DNA of 64,000 nucleotides from an uncultured Bacteroidales bacterium (GTDB lineage: Bacteria > Bacteroidota > Bacteroidia > Bacteroidales > UBA932). Under the pieces are notes generated by a model. That model made no database searches, was not told the DNA's origin, and saw only the letters and a list, made by a program, of their open reading frames with translations. The stretch is from positions 189,189 through 253,188 of the forward strand of contig UQMB01000001.1 of the NCBI GenBank assembly GCA_900541925.1. The letters are read 5' to 3'. This document shows, one piece after another, positions 53,519 to 62,021 of the stretch; position 1 is the stretch's first letter, and each line of letters opens with the position of its first letter. The position numbers and the translations under genes are program-made.

Positions 53519-55699
53519 ATGAGTATTGACAGAACAGATCTGGTAAAAGAGTCCTTCGAGAAGAAGGCTGTACCGGTGGAAGTGCCTGCCGGCAGGACCT
53601 CTGATTATTACGGGGAACTCGTCTTCGACAGGGCAAAGATGTGCAAGTACCTCGATGCCGACACGCTCAAGGCTCTCCTTGAATGCATCGACAAGGGCGT
53701 AGCCCTCGACCGCAAGACGGCTGACGGAGTCGCCAGGGGCATGAAGGAATGGGCCATGGCCCACAATGTCACCCATGTTACGCACTGGTTCCAGCCGCTC
53801 ACTGAGGGTACGGCAGAGAAGCACGACTCGCTCATCGACTACGACGGCAAGGGCGGCGTCATCGAGACCTTCGACGGCAAGTCTCTCGCCCAGCAGGAGC
53901 CTGACGCTTCCTCTTTCCCGAGCGGAGGCATACGCGCCACTTTCGAGGCCCGTGGCTACACGGCCTGGGACCCTACATCTCCGGTATTCATCCAGGGCGA
54001 CACCCTCTGCATCCCTACAGTTTTCATTTCCTATACGGGGGAGGCTCTGGACTATAAGACTCCGCTCAAAAAGGCACTTAAAGCCGTTTCTGACGCTGCC
54101 GTGCCTGTGTGCAGGCTCTTCGACCCGTCTGTCAACAAAGTCTATTCATATCTCGGCTGGGAGCAGGAATACTTCCTGGTGGATGAGTCACTCTATTCGG
54201 CCCGTCCTGACCTGATGATCACCGGCCGCACCCTGATGGGACACAATTCATCCAAGAACCAGCAGCTCGACGACCACTACTTCGGGGCGATTCCTTCCCG
54301 CGTGGCCGCGTTCATGAGAGATCTGGAAATCGAGGGGCACAGGCTCGGCATTCCTCTCAAGACCAGGCACAACGAGGTGGCTCCTAACCAGTTCGAACTC
54401 GCCCCGATATTCGGGGAGACCAACCTCGCCAACGACCAGAACCAGATAGTGATGAACCTGATGAACAAGCTCGCCCGCAAACACGGCTTCGTGGTTCTCT
54501 TCCACGAGAAGCCGTTTGACGGGGTCAACGGTTCCGGCAAGCACAACAACTGGTCGCTCGGCACCGACACGGGCACCCTCCTCTTCGCCCCTGGCAAGGA
54601 CGCCACCGGCAACCTCCAGTTCATCACGTTCTTCGTCAACACCTTGGCCGCAGTGCAGAGGCACAATGCCCTGCTGAAAGCGTCAATCGCCACCGCGACC
54701 AACGCCCATCGTCTCGGTGCCAACGAGGCGCCACCCGCAATCGTCTCAGCCTTCCTCGGCAAGACCATGACCGATGTGCTTCACAAACTGCTTGAAGTGC
54801 CTTCCGACACCCCGATCGAGATTGCCGGCAAGAAGGGCAAGAGCGTAGGTCTCGTGGAGATTCCGGAGATATTCCTTGACAACACCGACCGCAACCGCAC
54901 ATCACCGTTCGCGTTTACCGGCAACCGCTTCGAGTTCAGGGCCGTAGGTTCATCAGCCAACTGCGCCGGCGCCATGACCACGCTCAATGCGGCCGTGGCC
55001 GAGCAGCTCACCATCTTCAAGGCTGACGTCGACAAGGAGTTAGCCAAGGGCAAGAGTGTCAACGTGGCCGTGATGGATACCCTCAAGCCGATCATCGCCT
55101 CTGTGCTCGATGTCGTCTGCTTCGACGGCAACGGCTACACCGAGGAGTGGAAGGCCGAGGCGGTAAGGCGAGGCCTGGATGTCGAGACCAGCGTGCCAGA
55201 GATGTTCAAGGTGTTCACCCGTCCGGACTCCGTCAAGATGTTCACTTCAACCGGCGTGTACACGGAGAAGGAACTCGCCGCGCGCAACGAGGTGAAGTGG
55301 GAGACATATTCAAAGAAGGTGCAGATCGAGTCGCGCGTGCTTGTCAGGGTGGCCATCAACCACATCATCCCGGCCGTGCTTGAATACAAGTCCCGTCTGC
55401 TTAAAGAGGTCGCCTTGTGCAAGGAGGTCTTCGGCGGCACTGACAACTGCGCCACCGAGCTTGAGCTGATCGCCAAGATTTCCGGCTATGTGGAAGACAT
55501 ACGCCTGAAGGCGGCCGCCATGAAGGATGCGCGCAAGGCTGCGAACGCCATCACCGACGAGTACGAGAAGGCCGTGGCCTATCACGAGATCGCCGAGGCT
55601 CTCTATGACCTGCGCAAGCCTATCGACAAGCTCGAGGAGATCGTCGACAACCGCACCTGGCCTCTTCCTAAGTACCGTGAACTGCTGTTCATCAGCTAG
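53519..55699 (+). CDS. glnN: Glutamine synthetase type III
   Basis: The 726-aa enzyme is the large GSIII typical of Bacteroidetes, not the 450-470-aa GSI. GVNGSGKHNNWSLGTDTG (about residue 335-350) is the ATP/glutamate-binding signature, and NRTSPFAFTGNRFEFRA (about 455-475) the conserved catalytic motif. ALKAVSDAAVPVCRLFD and LGWEQEYFLVDE belong to the GSIII N-terminal domain. It makes glutamine from glutamate and ammonium; gdhA in this window supplies glutamate. The ATG lies 34 bases after the attenuator T-run. The stop overlaps the convergent thiL stop. Confidence 0.96.
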   Translation: MSIDRTDLVKESFEKKAVPVEVPAGRTSDYYGELVFDRAKMCKYLDADTLKALLECIDKGVALDRKTADGVARGMKEWAMAHNVTHVTHWFQPLTEGTAEKHDSLIDYDGKGGVIETFDGKSLAQQEPDASSFPSGGIRATFEARGYTAWDPTSPVFIQGDTLCIPTVFISYTGEALDYKTPLKKALKAVSDAAVPVCRLFDPSVNKVYSYLGWEQEYFLVDESLYSARPDLMITGRTLMGHNSSKNQQLDDHYFGAIPSRVAAFMRDLEIEGHRLGIPLKTRHNEVAPNQFELAPIFGETNLANDQNQIVMNLMNKLARKHGFVVLFHEKPFDGVNGSGKHNNWSLGTDTGTLLFAPGKDATGNLQFITFFVNTLAAVQRHNALLKASIATATNAHRLGANEAPPAIVSAFLGKTMTDVLHKLLEVPSDTPIEIAGKKGKSVGLVEIPEIFLDNTDRNRTSPFAFTGNRFEFRAVGSSANCAGAMTTLNAAVAEQLTIFKADVDKELAKGKSVNVAVMDTLKPIIASVLDVVCFDGNGYTEEWKAEAVRRGLDVETSVPEMFKVFTRPDSVKMFTSTGVYTEKELAARNEVKWETYSKKVQIESRVLVRVAINHIIPAVLEYKSRLLKEVALCKEVFGGTDNCATELELIAKISGYVEDIRLKAAAMKDARKAANAITDEYEKAVAYHEIAEALYDLRKPIDKLEEIVDNRTWPLPKYRELLFIS

Positions 55700-56697
55700 A
55701 AGTGCCTGAATCCAAGGTAGTCGCGGTCTGAACCGACCCACTCCAGATTTTCTCCGGAAGTGATGCGCCCGATGATGTGATGTTCCACATCCAGTCCGGC
55801 CTGAGCTTCCGGAGTTATTGTAAACAGGAGTTCGTAGTCTTCTCCGCCGCAGGTGGCGAGTTCTACCGGATCCCAGCCGTGGCTGGCGCAGACCCTCTTG
55901 AGTTCTCCGGAAAGGGGGAGGGCGTTCACATCTATCTCGGCACCCTTGTGCGAGGCTTTGAGGATGTGGCGGATGTCGGATCCGATACCGTCGGAGATGT
56001 CCATCATGGCGTGGACGCCCGGAGTGGCGGCAAGCTTCAGGCCCGCCTCGACCCGCGGCACAGGCTGGTAATGCTTCCCGATCAGGTGTTCAGCGTCGGT
56101 GTCGCGCTTCTTCTTCTCGAGTATGATTCTGAGCCCCGCCGCCGAGTCTCCGAGATTGCCGGTGACGCAGACAAGATCGCCCTCGCGTGCCATGTCGCGG
56201 CACCGCTGCCTGCCTTGAGGACATTCTCCGAGTACGGTGACGCAGATGCACAGTCCACCGGGGGAGGATGTCGTGTCACCGCCGAGAAGAGGACAGCTGA
56301 ACTTCAGCGAAAGGTCGCGGTAGCCGCGGACGAACTCCTTCATCCAGGAGTTGTCAATCTTGTCCGGGATTGCCAGGGCGAGGAATGTCGCCGTCGGGGT
56401 TCCTCCCATGGCCGCGATGTCGCTGATGTTGACGGCGGCGGATTTCCAGCCGAGGCGGTACGGGCTGATGTCGTCCAGCAGGAAGTGGCTGCCTTCGACC
56501 AGCATGTCGGTGCTGACGAGAGTGGCAATGCCGTCTCTCTGGGGGATGACGGCGCAGTCGTCTCCTATGCCCCTTGTAGCCGGGTTGCTGTCTATGATGC
56601 TGTTTCCGCTTTCCGGTTCCGAGCCGTGCTCCCCGTCCCTGAAAGCGTCCCTGATCTCTCCAATCAGTCCGAATTCTCCTATGTTCTTGAGGGACAT
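55696..56697 (-). CDS. thiL: Thiamine-monophosphate kinase
   Basis: The ATG at 56697 gives MSLKNIGEFGLIGEI and 333 aa, the normal ThiL size; a longer frame upstream has a non-homologous Arg-rich extension. GIGDDCAVIPQ and STDMLVEGSHFLLD hold the magnesium-binding Asp residues, AVNISDIAAMGGTP and LLGGDTTSS are PurM-like signatures, and MDISDGIGSDI binds ATP. It phosphorylates thiamine monophosphate to the active pyrophosphate. It stands apart from other thiamine genes. Confidence 0.95.
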   Translation of the reverse strand: MSLKNIGEFGLIGEIRDAFRDGEHGSEPESGNSIIDSNPATRGIGDDCAVIPQRDGIATLVSTDMLVEGSHFLLDDISPYRLGWKSAAVNISDIAAMGGTPTATFLALAIPDKIDNSWMKEFVRGYRDLSLKFSCPLLGGDTTSSPGGLCICVTVLGECPQGRQRCRDMAREGDLVCVTGNLGDSAAGLRIILEKKKRDTDAEHLIGKHYQPVPRVEAGLKLAATPGVHAMMDISDGIGSDIRHILKASHKGAEIDVNALPLSGELKRVCASHGWDPVELATCGGEDYELLFTITPEAQAGLDVEHHIIGRITSGENLEWVGSDRDYLGFRHF

Positions 56698-56772
56698 GTC
56701 TTGTGTTTTAGACCATAAAGATACCTTTTCTCCGGCTCTCCTGCAAGCGTCCGCCTTGGTCGGTGGGCGCCT

Positions 56773-56850
56773 TACGATACAAGCCCCGGGGCGGATGGGA
56801 GTTGTGAGGTGCTTTTGTCGGCATCTGTCCATCGGCCCCGGGGCGTCGTA
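56773..56850. repeat. Imperfect long inverted repeat between thiL and a hypothetical gene
   Basis: TACGA, GCCCCGGGGC and GATGG (56773-56798) recur inverted as CCATC, GCCCCGGGGC and TCGTA (56829-56850), each separated by small bulges, with a 30-base loop. It may terminate or process the minus-strand message between the 148-aa gene and thiL. Confidence 0.6.
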
Positions 56851-56866
56851 TGCAGAGGCGGCGACG

Positions 56867-57313
56867 CTATTCCGCCAGGTTGCCGCATTTGTCGAGCGGC
56901 AGCTCAAACCAGTCGGAGCAGACCTGATACTCGTACGGGATGTAACGATAGCATTGCACGAAAACCTTGTTCTTGGCTTTGGAGCAGAAGATGTCCACCC
57001 TCAGCCCCTCCTCAGTGCCGCTCTCCGTCCAATCTATGGATGAAGGGTCGGTCTTGAGGGCGTTCAGGACCTCTTCCTGACGCTTGGCCGGGTAGTATTT
57101 GGTCTTCAGTTTATAGCAGATGCCGGTCTCGGTGTCCTTACGGCAGGACTTGAGCATGCAGAAGAGGACTATACCGAGGATTATGGCGCAGCAGCCGAGG
57201 ATGTTGACCCCGACGGGAGTCTTGAAAAGCACGCAGGCGAAGCCGGCGATGACGAGTGCAAGTGAAATGATGGTGTCTTTCGCACTGCGGGTGCGGGAAA
57301 ATTCTTTGTTCAT
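56867..57313 (-). CDS. Small membrane protein of unknown function
   Basis: The ATG at 57313 gives 148 aa (MNKEFSRTRSAKDTIISLAL); the longer in-frame extension upstream is Pro/Arg-rich and runs through the inverted-repeat element. Two adjacent membrane helices (IISLALVIAGFACVLF and VNILGCCAIILGIVLFCML) are followed by a Cys-containing cytoplasmic or periplasmic domain of about 90 residues. No family is recognised. It is 11 bases after the inverted-repeat element and probably co-transcribed with the preceding small exported protein. Confidence 0.6.
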   Translation of the reverse strand: MNKEFSRTRSAKDTIISLALVIAGFACVLFKTPVGVNILGCCAIILGIVLFCMLKSCRKDTETGICYKLKTKYYPAKRQEEVLNALKTDPSSIDWTESGTEEGLRVDIFCSKAKNKVFVQCYRYIPYEYQVCSDWFELPLDKCGNLAE

Positions 57314-57324
57314 GATTGTAATTG

Positions 57325-57441
57325 TCTGATTGTCGATTGAGAGGGCGGATACTGACCTCCTGTCCTGGACGGACCCGGGACACGGTGGTGAAGGCCGCTC
57401 TGCCCGGGCGGTCTTCGGCTTAGCGGTGTACGACAATCAGA
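57325..57441. repeat. Intergenic inverted-repeat element (copy 2 of 2)
   Basis: TCTGATTGTCG at 57325-57335 is exactly inverted at 57431-57441. The ends and the internal GGGCGGTCTTC resemble the element at 17805-17884, though the interior is longer and diverged. Again the right arm contains the stop codon of a small exported-protein gene on the minus strand. Confidence 0.7.
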
Positions 57442-57835
57442 GCCGGAATTTTCTCAGCAGGATGAAGTGCGAGGCGCTGGACAGCGTCCCCGAGATGAAA
57501 CTGCTCTGCTCCTGGACGAAGCCGACAGGGTTTGACAGATTGACAAGGCTTCTGGCCTTTATGAACACCTTGGCGCTTCCGGCAGTGCGGCGAGTCCCTC
57601 CGCTGCGGAGACGTGCGGAGGAGGAGAAATGCTCAGGGACGGTGTACTCATAGCCCTGGGCGCACAGGTAAAGGTCCTGTATCCTGGTGTCAGCGGTCGC
57701 CGGGCTCTCTTTCTGGGTGATTTCTCCCGTCCCGGCGATGACCGGTACAGTCGCGGCTCCGGATGAAGGCAGCGCGTTCTCGCGGCATACCAGCATCAGG
57801 GTGAAGACAAGGAGTATCTTGAGCCACCGTTTCAT
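57437..57835 (-). CDS. Small exported protein of unknown function
   Basis: The 132-aa protein has a signal peptide (MKRWLKILLVFTLMLVCREN). The middle is unremarkable, and the C-terminal third (NPVGFVQEQSSFISGTLSSA, then SHFILLRKFRL) looks conserved in style with small Bacteroidales exported proteins, though I cannot name a family. A perfect TATATTTG box lies 5 bases before the ATG, and the stop is within the inverted-repeat element, exactly as for the small His-rich gene at 17878-18222. The two proteins are not obviously related in sequence. Confidence 0.6.
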   Translation of the reverse strand: MKRWLKILLVFTLMLVCRENALPSSGAATVPVIAGTGEITQKESPATADTRIQDLYLCAQGYEYTVPEHFSSSARLRSGGTRRTAGSAKVFIKARSLVNLSNPVGFVQEQSSFISGTLSSASHFILLRKFRL

Positions 57836-57840
57836 CTCGG

Positions 57841-57848
57841 CAAATATA
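57841..57848 (-). promoter_or_regulatory. -7 promoter box 5 bases from a start codon
   Basis: TATATTTG on the minus strand (57848-57841) ends 5 bases before the ATG at 57835, the same geometry as at 18228-18235. A near-leaderless transcript is expected. The palindrome ATTTCTATAGAAAT at 57852-57865, overlapping the upstream gene's stop, lies immediately beyond. Confidence 0.6.
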
Positions 57849-57855
57849 GCAATTT

Positions 57856-60339
57856 CTATAGAAATCTACCCGTAATGCTGTGCGGGTCGGCACTTATTTC
57901 GCGAGGCGATCCCTGCGCCACGATTCTTCCGCCCTCTGAGCCGCCGCCCGGTCCCATGTCGATGATGAAGTCGGCGCTGCGGATCACATCGAGGTCGTGC
58001 TCTATCACTATGACCGTGGCCCCGTGGCCGATGAGGCCTCTGAATACTTCCAGCAGCGTCTGCACGTCGGAAGGATGGAGCCCGATGGTAGGCTCGTCGA
58101 ACACGAATACGGAGTCCTGCTGGCCGCGCCCCATCTCGCTGGCGAGTTTCAGCCTCTGCGCCTCGCCGCCTGAGAGGCTTGGCGTCTGCTCCCCGAGTGT
58201 GAGGTATCCCAGCCCCAGGTCTCGGAGGACGCGGAGCCGCTGGCTTACCGTCCGCAAGTCGCCGCAGGCGTTGAGCGCGGAGTTGACATCCATGTCCATG
58301 AGTTCCGGCAGGGAATGGAATTCGCCGGCGGAGTTCTCGCGTCTGATGCTTTCCGCTGCGCGGCAGTATCTGGACCCGCGGCAGTCCGGGCAGCTTATTT
58401 CGACATCCGGGAGGAACTGCACATCCAGGCTTATGACCCCGGTGCCGTCACAGGTGGGGCATCGCAGTTTGCCGGTGTTGTAGGAGAAGTCTCCATCCTT
58501 GTAGCCGTGCTTTTTCGCGTCGGGCGTCTTGGCGAAGACTTTCCTCAGTTCATCGTGGACATTGGCATATGTCGCCACGGTGGAACGCACGTTGATTCCG
58601 ATAGGGGAGGCGTCTATGAGTTTGACCTGCCCGATGCCGCCGGCCTCGATGCCCTTGACGTGAGCGGGCAGACTGGCTCCGGAGATTCTGGCCTGCAGGG
58701 CCGGGATGAGGCTCTCGAGCACCATGGTGGTCTTGCCGGATCCGGAAACACCTGTCACCACGGTAAGGCGCCCTTTCGGGATTCTCACTTCAAGGGGCTG
58801 CACGGTGTGTATGCGACCTGTTGACATCGTAATTGCACCGTATTTGAAGATCTCTTCGACGCTGGCGTGGCTCGGTTCCGTCCTGTCCTTGCCGGCGAGG
58901 TACGGCCCGATTATGGAGACCGAGTTGCGCTCCATGTCAGCCACCGTCCCCTGCGCTATCACTTCTCCTCCCTGCGAGCCGGCGCCCGGCCCCATCTCTA
59001 TCATCCAGTCGGATTTGGACAGGATTTGCGTGTCGTGGTCCACGAGCACCACGGAGTTGCCGTCCGCAATCAGGTCGTCCATCACGCCGCAAAGGCCTTC
59101 GAGGTTGGCGGGATGCAGTCCGATGGACGGCTCGTCGAGCACATAGAGCACTCCGCTTGTCCGGTTGCGCACGGCCCTGGACAGCTGCATCCTCTGCCTC
59201 TCGCCGGTGGAGAGGGTGTCGGCGGAGCGGTCAAGGGTCAGGTAGCCTATGCCCAGGTCGAGCAGGCGTCTGGCGGTGTCGAGGAAAGAGGCGCAGATGC
59301 TTTCGGCCATGGGTCTCATCTCTTCCGGAAGCGAGGCCGGCACGCCTTTGACCCATTCCACAATCTCGGTAAGCGTCATCGTGCAGGCCTCGGCCAGGGA
59401 TATTCCCCTGAGCCTTGGCGCCCTGGCCGCGTCGGAAAGCCTTGTGCCTCCGCAGTCCGGGCAGACATCGAGCCTCAGGAACTTCTCGACCCTCTTCATC
59501 CCCTTTTCGTCCTTGACCTTCGACAACGCGTTCTCGACAGTGTATGTGGCGTTGAAGAAGGTGAAATCCAGTTCGGCCGCGTCATTGGAGTTCTTGGCCT
59601 TGTAGAGAATGTGCTTTTTCTCGGCCGGACCGTGGAGGACTATGTCTTTTTCCTTGTCGGTCAAGTCTTTGTAGGGGATGTCTGTCCTTACGCCCATCGC
59701 GCGGCAGACATCTTTCATCAGCGACCACATCAGCGTGTTCCATGGCGCGACCGCTCCTTCATCTATCGTAAGGTTCTCGTCCGGGATGAGGGTGGATTCG
59801 TCAACTGTACGGATGGTGCCGGTGCCGTCGCAAGTCCGGCACGCTCCCTGGCTGTTGAACGCCAGGTCTTCGGCTCCCGGCGGGTAGAAATGCTCTCCGC
59901 ACACTGGGCAGACGAGGTCCTTTCCTGCGGCGACCCGCAGTGAGGGCTCCATATAATGCCCGTTGGGGCAGCGGTGGCTCGCGAGCCTGGAGAACATCAG
60001 CCTGAGGCTGTTGAGCAGTTCCGTGCCCGTGCCGAAAGTGCTCCTGATTCCCGGGATGCCCGGCCTCTGGTGCATGGCGAGGGCGGCCGGAACATACAGG
60101 ACTTCATCCACATCTGCTTTCGCGGCCTGTGTCATTCTCCTTCTCGTGTAGGTCGAGAGGGACTCAAGATAACGCCTTGAGCCTTCGGCATATAACACCC
60201 CGAGCGAAAGCGAGGATTTGCCGGAGCCCGACACCCCGGCTATGCCGACGATCTTCCCGAGGGGGATGTCGACATCAATGTTCTTGAGATTGTGGACCCG
60301 CGCTCCACGGATCAGTATCTTGTCCGGTTTCTTTTCCAT
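57856..60339 (-). CDS. uvrA: Short UvrA-like ABC ATPase (UvrA2/drug-resistance type)
   Basis: The 827-aa protein has two ABC ATPase halves: [21 protein letters not shown] (first Walker A) with [15 protein letters not shown] and [14 protein letters not shown], and [20 protein letters not shown] with [14 protein letters not shown] and [14 protein letters not shown]. Zinc-type Cys pairs are present (CPVCGEHF with [32 protein letters not shown]). It is over 100 residues shorter than standard UvrA, and the region where the UvrB-binding domain should lie is nearly absent. It is therefore more likely a UvrA2-like protein linked to DNA-damaging drugs than the housekeeping excinuclease subunit. Confidence 0.85.
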   Translation of the reverse strand: MEKKPDKILIRGARVHNLKNIDVDIPLGKIVGIAGVSGSGKSSLSLGVLYAEGSRRYLESLSTYTRRRMTQAAKADVDEVLYVPAALAMHQRPGIPGIRSTFGTGTELLNSLRLMFSRLASHRCPNGHYMEPSLRVAAGKDLVCPVCGEHFYPPGAEDLAFNSQGACRTCDGTGTIRTVDESTLIPDENLTIDEGAVAPWNTLMWSLMKDVCRAMGVRTDIPYKDLTDKEKDIVLHGPAEKKHILYKAKNSNDAAELDFTFFNATYTVENALSKVKDEKGMKRVEKFLRLDVCPDCGGTRLSDAARAPRLRGISLAEACTMTLTEIVEWVKGVPASLPEEMRPMAESICASFLDTARRLLDLGIGYLTLDRSADTLSTGERQRMQLSRAVRNRTSGVLYVLDEPSIGLHPANLEGLCGVMDDLIADGNSVVLVDHDTQILSKSDWMIEMGPGAGSQGGEVIAQGTVADMERNSVSIIGPYLAGKDRTEPSHASVEEIFKYGAITMSTGRIHTVQPLEVRIPKGRLTVVTGVSGSGKTTMVLESLIPALQARISGASLPAHVKGIEAGGIGQVKLIDASPIGINVRSTVATYANVHDELRKVFAKTPDAKKHGYKDGDFSYNTGKLRCPTCDGTGVISLDVQFLPDVEISCPDCRGSRYCRAAESIRRENSAGEFHSLPELMDMDVNSALNACGDLRTVSQRLRVLRDLGLGYLTLGEQTPSLSGGEAQRLKLASEMGRGQQDSVFVFDEPTIGLHPSDVQTLLEVFRGLIGHGATVIVIEHDLDVIRSADFIIDMGPGGGSEGGRIVAQGSPREISADPHSITGRFL

Positions 60340-60371
60340 GATCAGGCTGCGAATTTACGAAATTGTCTGCT

Positions 60372-60420
60372 AAGTAAACGGCAAAAAATAAGTTGCCGCA
60401 GATTCGGCAAAGATTTTTGA
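60372..60420 (+). repeat. Second copy of the two-hairpin element found upstream of nadE
   Basis: Bases 60372-60409 match the reverse complement of the nadE leader element (about 42677-42714) at all but two of 38 positions. CGGCAA (60379-60384), TTGCCG (60393-60398) and CGGCAA (60404-60409) allow the same two alternative pairings, followed by AGATTTTT. The remaining part of the element (GCAA, TTATTTTTTAACGATTACTAA) appears about 100 bases later at 60509-60535, as if split by inserted sequence. Confidence 0.65.
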
Positions 60421-60532
60421 GGATAGATTTCTTTTTGAAGAAGGAGTGTGCCGGTGGCACATGACTGATGAAAAAAGGAATATTGACCAAAAAGATTGCC
60501 TAAGATGATGCAATTTATTTTTTAACGATTAC

Positions 60533-60540
60533 TAACTTTG
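60533..60540 (+). promoter_or_regulatory. -7 promoter box of the 92-aa gene
   Basis: TAACTTTG matches TAnnTTTG and ends 8 bases before the ATG at 60549, so the message is probably leaderless. The box sits at the end of the split repeated element. Confidence 0.55.
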
Positions 60541-60548
60541 CTGCCTGT

Positions 60549-60827
60549 ATGGACAATAAAATCAGCAGGGGTGCGGTCGAGTCGGCCTATTGCATCTTTC
60601 ATCAGAAATATAGGGTCTACGAGTATTCCGAAAGCCCCGTGCAACGCGACGAGATAGAGTCCGCCGTGGCTTCGTATGCCATCGGGATGAACCGTGAGCT
60701 GTATCTGGCGCTGGCAGGCGGCAGGGAGGGGTTTCTGATGGAGCATGGGAGATTCGCATCCGATCTGAAGTCCGCTATAGGGAGTCTCGAAAAAATGATG
60801 CAGTATGGACCGTCTGCCGCAGAATGA
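60549..60827 (+). CDS. Conserved-looking small protein of unknown function
   Basis: The 92-aa cytoplasmic protein (MDNKISRGAVESAYCIFHQK) is helical and acidic, with YEYSESPVQRDEIESAVASY and a Gly-Arg-Glu turn. It has no signal peptide and no motif I can tie to a function. The style fits small Bacteroidales proteins whose genes precede DUF4250. Its last 23 bases overlap the DUF4250 gene, so the two are probably translated together. Confidence 0.65.
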   Translation: MDNKISRGAVESAYCIFHQKYRVYEYSESPVQRDEIESAVASYAIGMNRELYLALAGGREGFLMEHGRFASDLKSAIGSLEKMMQYGPSAAE

Positions 60828-60990
60828 CATGCCGATGCTCGTCTCGGCCATCAATTTCCTCCTCAGGGACAACTTGTTCGACAGCCTCGACGAGGTGTGC
60901 GATTATTATCATGAAGACCGGACCGCGCTTGAATCAAGGCTCAAGGCGGCCGGGTACACATATTCCGAGGAGCACAAAAGGTTTATCTGA
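60805..60990 (+). CDS. DUF4250-family small protein
   Basis: The 61-aa protein matches the DUF4250 pattern: LPQNDMPMLVSAINFLLRDN at the start, a FDSLDEVCDYY segment, and YSEEHKRFI at the end. It is a compact helical protein of unknown function with possible helix-turn-helix character (inference). It overlaps the preceding 92-aa gene by 23 bases. Confidence 0.8.
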   Translation: MDRLPQNDMPMLVSAINFLLRDNLFDSLDEVCDYYHEDRTALESRLKAAGYTYSEEHKRFI

Positions 60991-61030
60991 GTGCTCGGTT
61001 CCCCTGATGGTGAGCAGGGCGCCCGCGGCG

Positions 61031-61198
61031 CTAAATGTCTATCCCGAAATCGTCGCCGACCTTGAAGTAGGGCGTCCCTCCGTCAAGGTTGATACCCATG
61101 TTCTCATCGAGTTTCATCCCGAAGCCGAAGTCCCCCTTCTCGTTGATGAAGGTGTCGATGCTCCTGTCGTCGCTGTCGTCTAAGAAAAACTTGAACAT
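61031..61198 (-). CDS. Small acidic protein, 55 aa
   Basis: A minus-strand frame from ATG 61198 to TAG 61031 encodes 55 residues: MFKFFLDDSDDRSIDTFINE, then a Gly/Asp-rich region with KLDENMGINLDGG and ending GDDFGIDI. GC-ending codons and the absence of a competing plus-strand gene support it. It has no signal peptide. Function unknown; the repeated Gly-x-Asp pattern resembles short beta strands. Confidence 0.55.
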   Translation of the reverse strand: MFKFFLDDSDDRSIDTFINEKGDFGFGMKLDENMGINLDGGTPYFKVGDDFGIDI

Positions 61199-61249
61199 AG
61201 TGCTTTTGTGTTGGTTGAGTTATAGGCAAATATACAAATTATGCTCTAA

Positions 61250-61413
61250 GAAGTTGTTTTGATTTATGTTGAAAATTCTTTTACTTGCTTTTTCGCCATA
61301 TTTTTTCCTGGCTTTTTCGGTCAGATAGTTCTACTATCTTTCTCAAAATCCAGAAAAAACTCTGACAGAAAAATCTTCATAAAATTTATGACAAATAAAT
61401 TCAAAACAACTTC
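61250..61413. mobile_element. Miniature inverted-repeat element (MITE), about 164 bp
   Basis: GAAGTTGTTTTGA at 61250-61262 is perfectly inverted as TCAAAACAACTTC at 61401-61413. The flanks carry TAA on both sides (61247-61249 and 61414-61416), a likely 3-bp target duplication. The interior is AT-rich and non-coding. A 3-bp TNA target would suit IS5-type transposition, but no transposase is present to confirm the family. Confidence 0.7.
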
Positions 61414-61424
61414 TAAACGACTTC

Positions 61425-62021
61425 TCAGACACCGGCTTCTTCTTTTTTCGAGATTTTTCTGATGCTCTCCGGGATTCCGGTCCCGAACTGCTCCGCGAGT
61501 TCCGCTTCCACTATGGCGGCCACTTCACGGCGCTTTCTGGCCTGGGCGATCGCGAACTGCCTGTTTTCGCGGCGACGGCGGCGGTATCCGGCCCACTTGT
61601 CTTTGTTTATCTGCAGCGTCGCCTCCACGCGGTCCATTGTCTCCCGGAGCCTTGACTTGCCAAGTTCGCACTCCCAGACGGTCATGACACTCCAGCCGAT
61701 GGATTCGAGGCGCTGGGCGTTCGTGAGGTCGCGTGCCCGGTTGCGGGCAACCTTGTCCTGCCAGAACGTGGTATTGGTCTTGGGGACGGTGTAGCTGTGG
61801 CAGCCTTTGTGCCCGTGCCAGAAGCAGCCGTTGACGAAGATGGCGGTGCGATATTTTGGGAGGACGATGTCAGGGGTGCCCGGGAGGTTCCGGACATTCA
61901 CGCGGTACCGGAATCCCCTCCGCCAAAGCTCGCGTCTGGCGGCCAGCTCGGGGCGCGTGTCCCTGTTGTGGATGTGCGACATGCAGTTGTGCCGCTGCTG
62001 TGGTGTCATCCTGTCCGGCAT
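61425..62021 (-). CDS. vsr: Very short patch repair (Vsr) DNA mismatch endonuclease
   Basis: The 198-aa protein opens RMTPQQRHNCMSHIHNRDTR, the Vsr N-terminal signature. The core GTPDIVLPKYRTAIFVNGCF with WHGHKGC and TNTTFWQDK carries the catalytic Asp, the zinc-binding residues and the aromatic wedge. It nicks 5' of T in T-G mismatches arising from deaminated 5-methylcytosine. It has an additional Arg/Lys-rich C-terminal tail of about 50 residues. It is not next to a methyltransferase; the only C5 enzyme here is 35 kb away. The MITE ends just beyond its stop. Confidence 0.93.
   Translation of the reverse strand: MPDRMTPQQRHNCMSHIHNRDTRPELAARRELWRRGFRYRVNVRNLPGTPDIVLPKYRTAIFVNGCFWHGHKGCHSYTVPKTNTTFWQDKVARNRARDLTNAQRLESIGWSVMTVWECELGKSRLRETMDRVEATLQINKDKWAGYRRRRRENRQFAIAQARKRREVAAIVEAELAEQFGTGIPESIRKISKKEEAGV

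Noticed and set aside
56698..56907. N-terminal extension of ThiL by 70 residues
   Set aside because: Arg/Ala/Pro-rich and non-homologous, and it runs through the inverted repeat; the start at 56697 gives the normal ThiL length.
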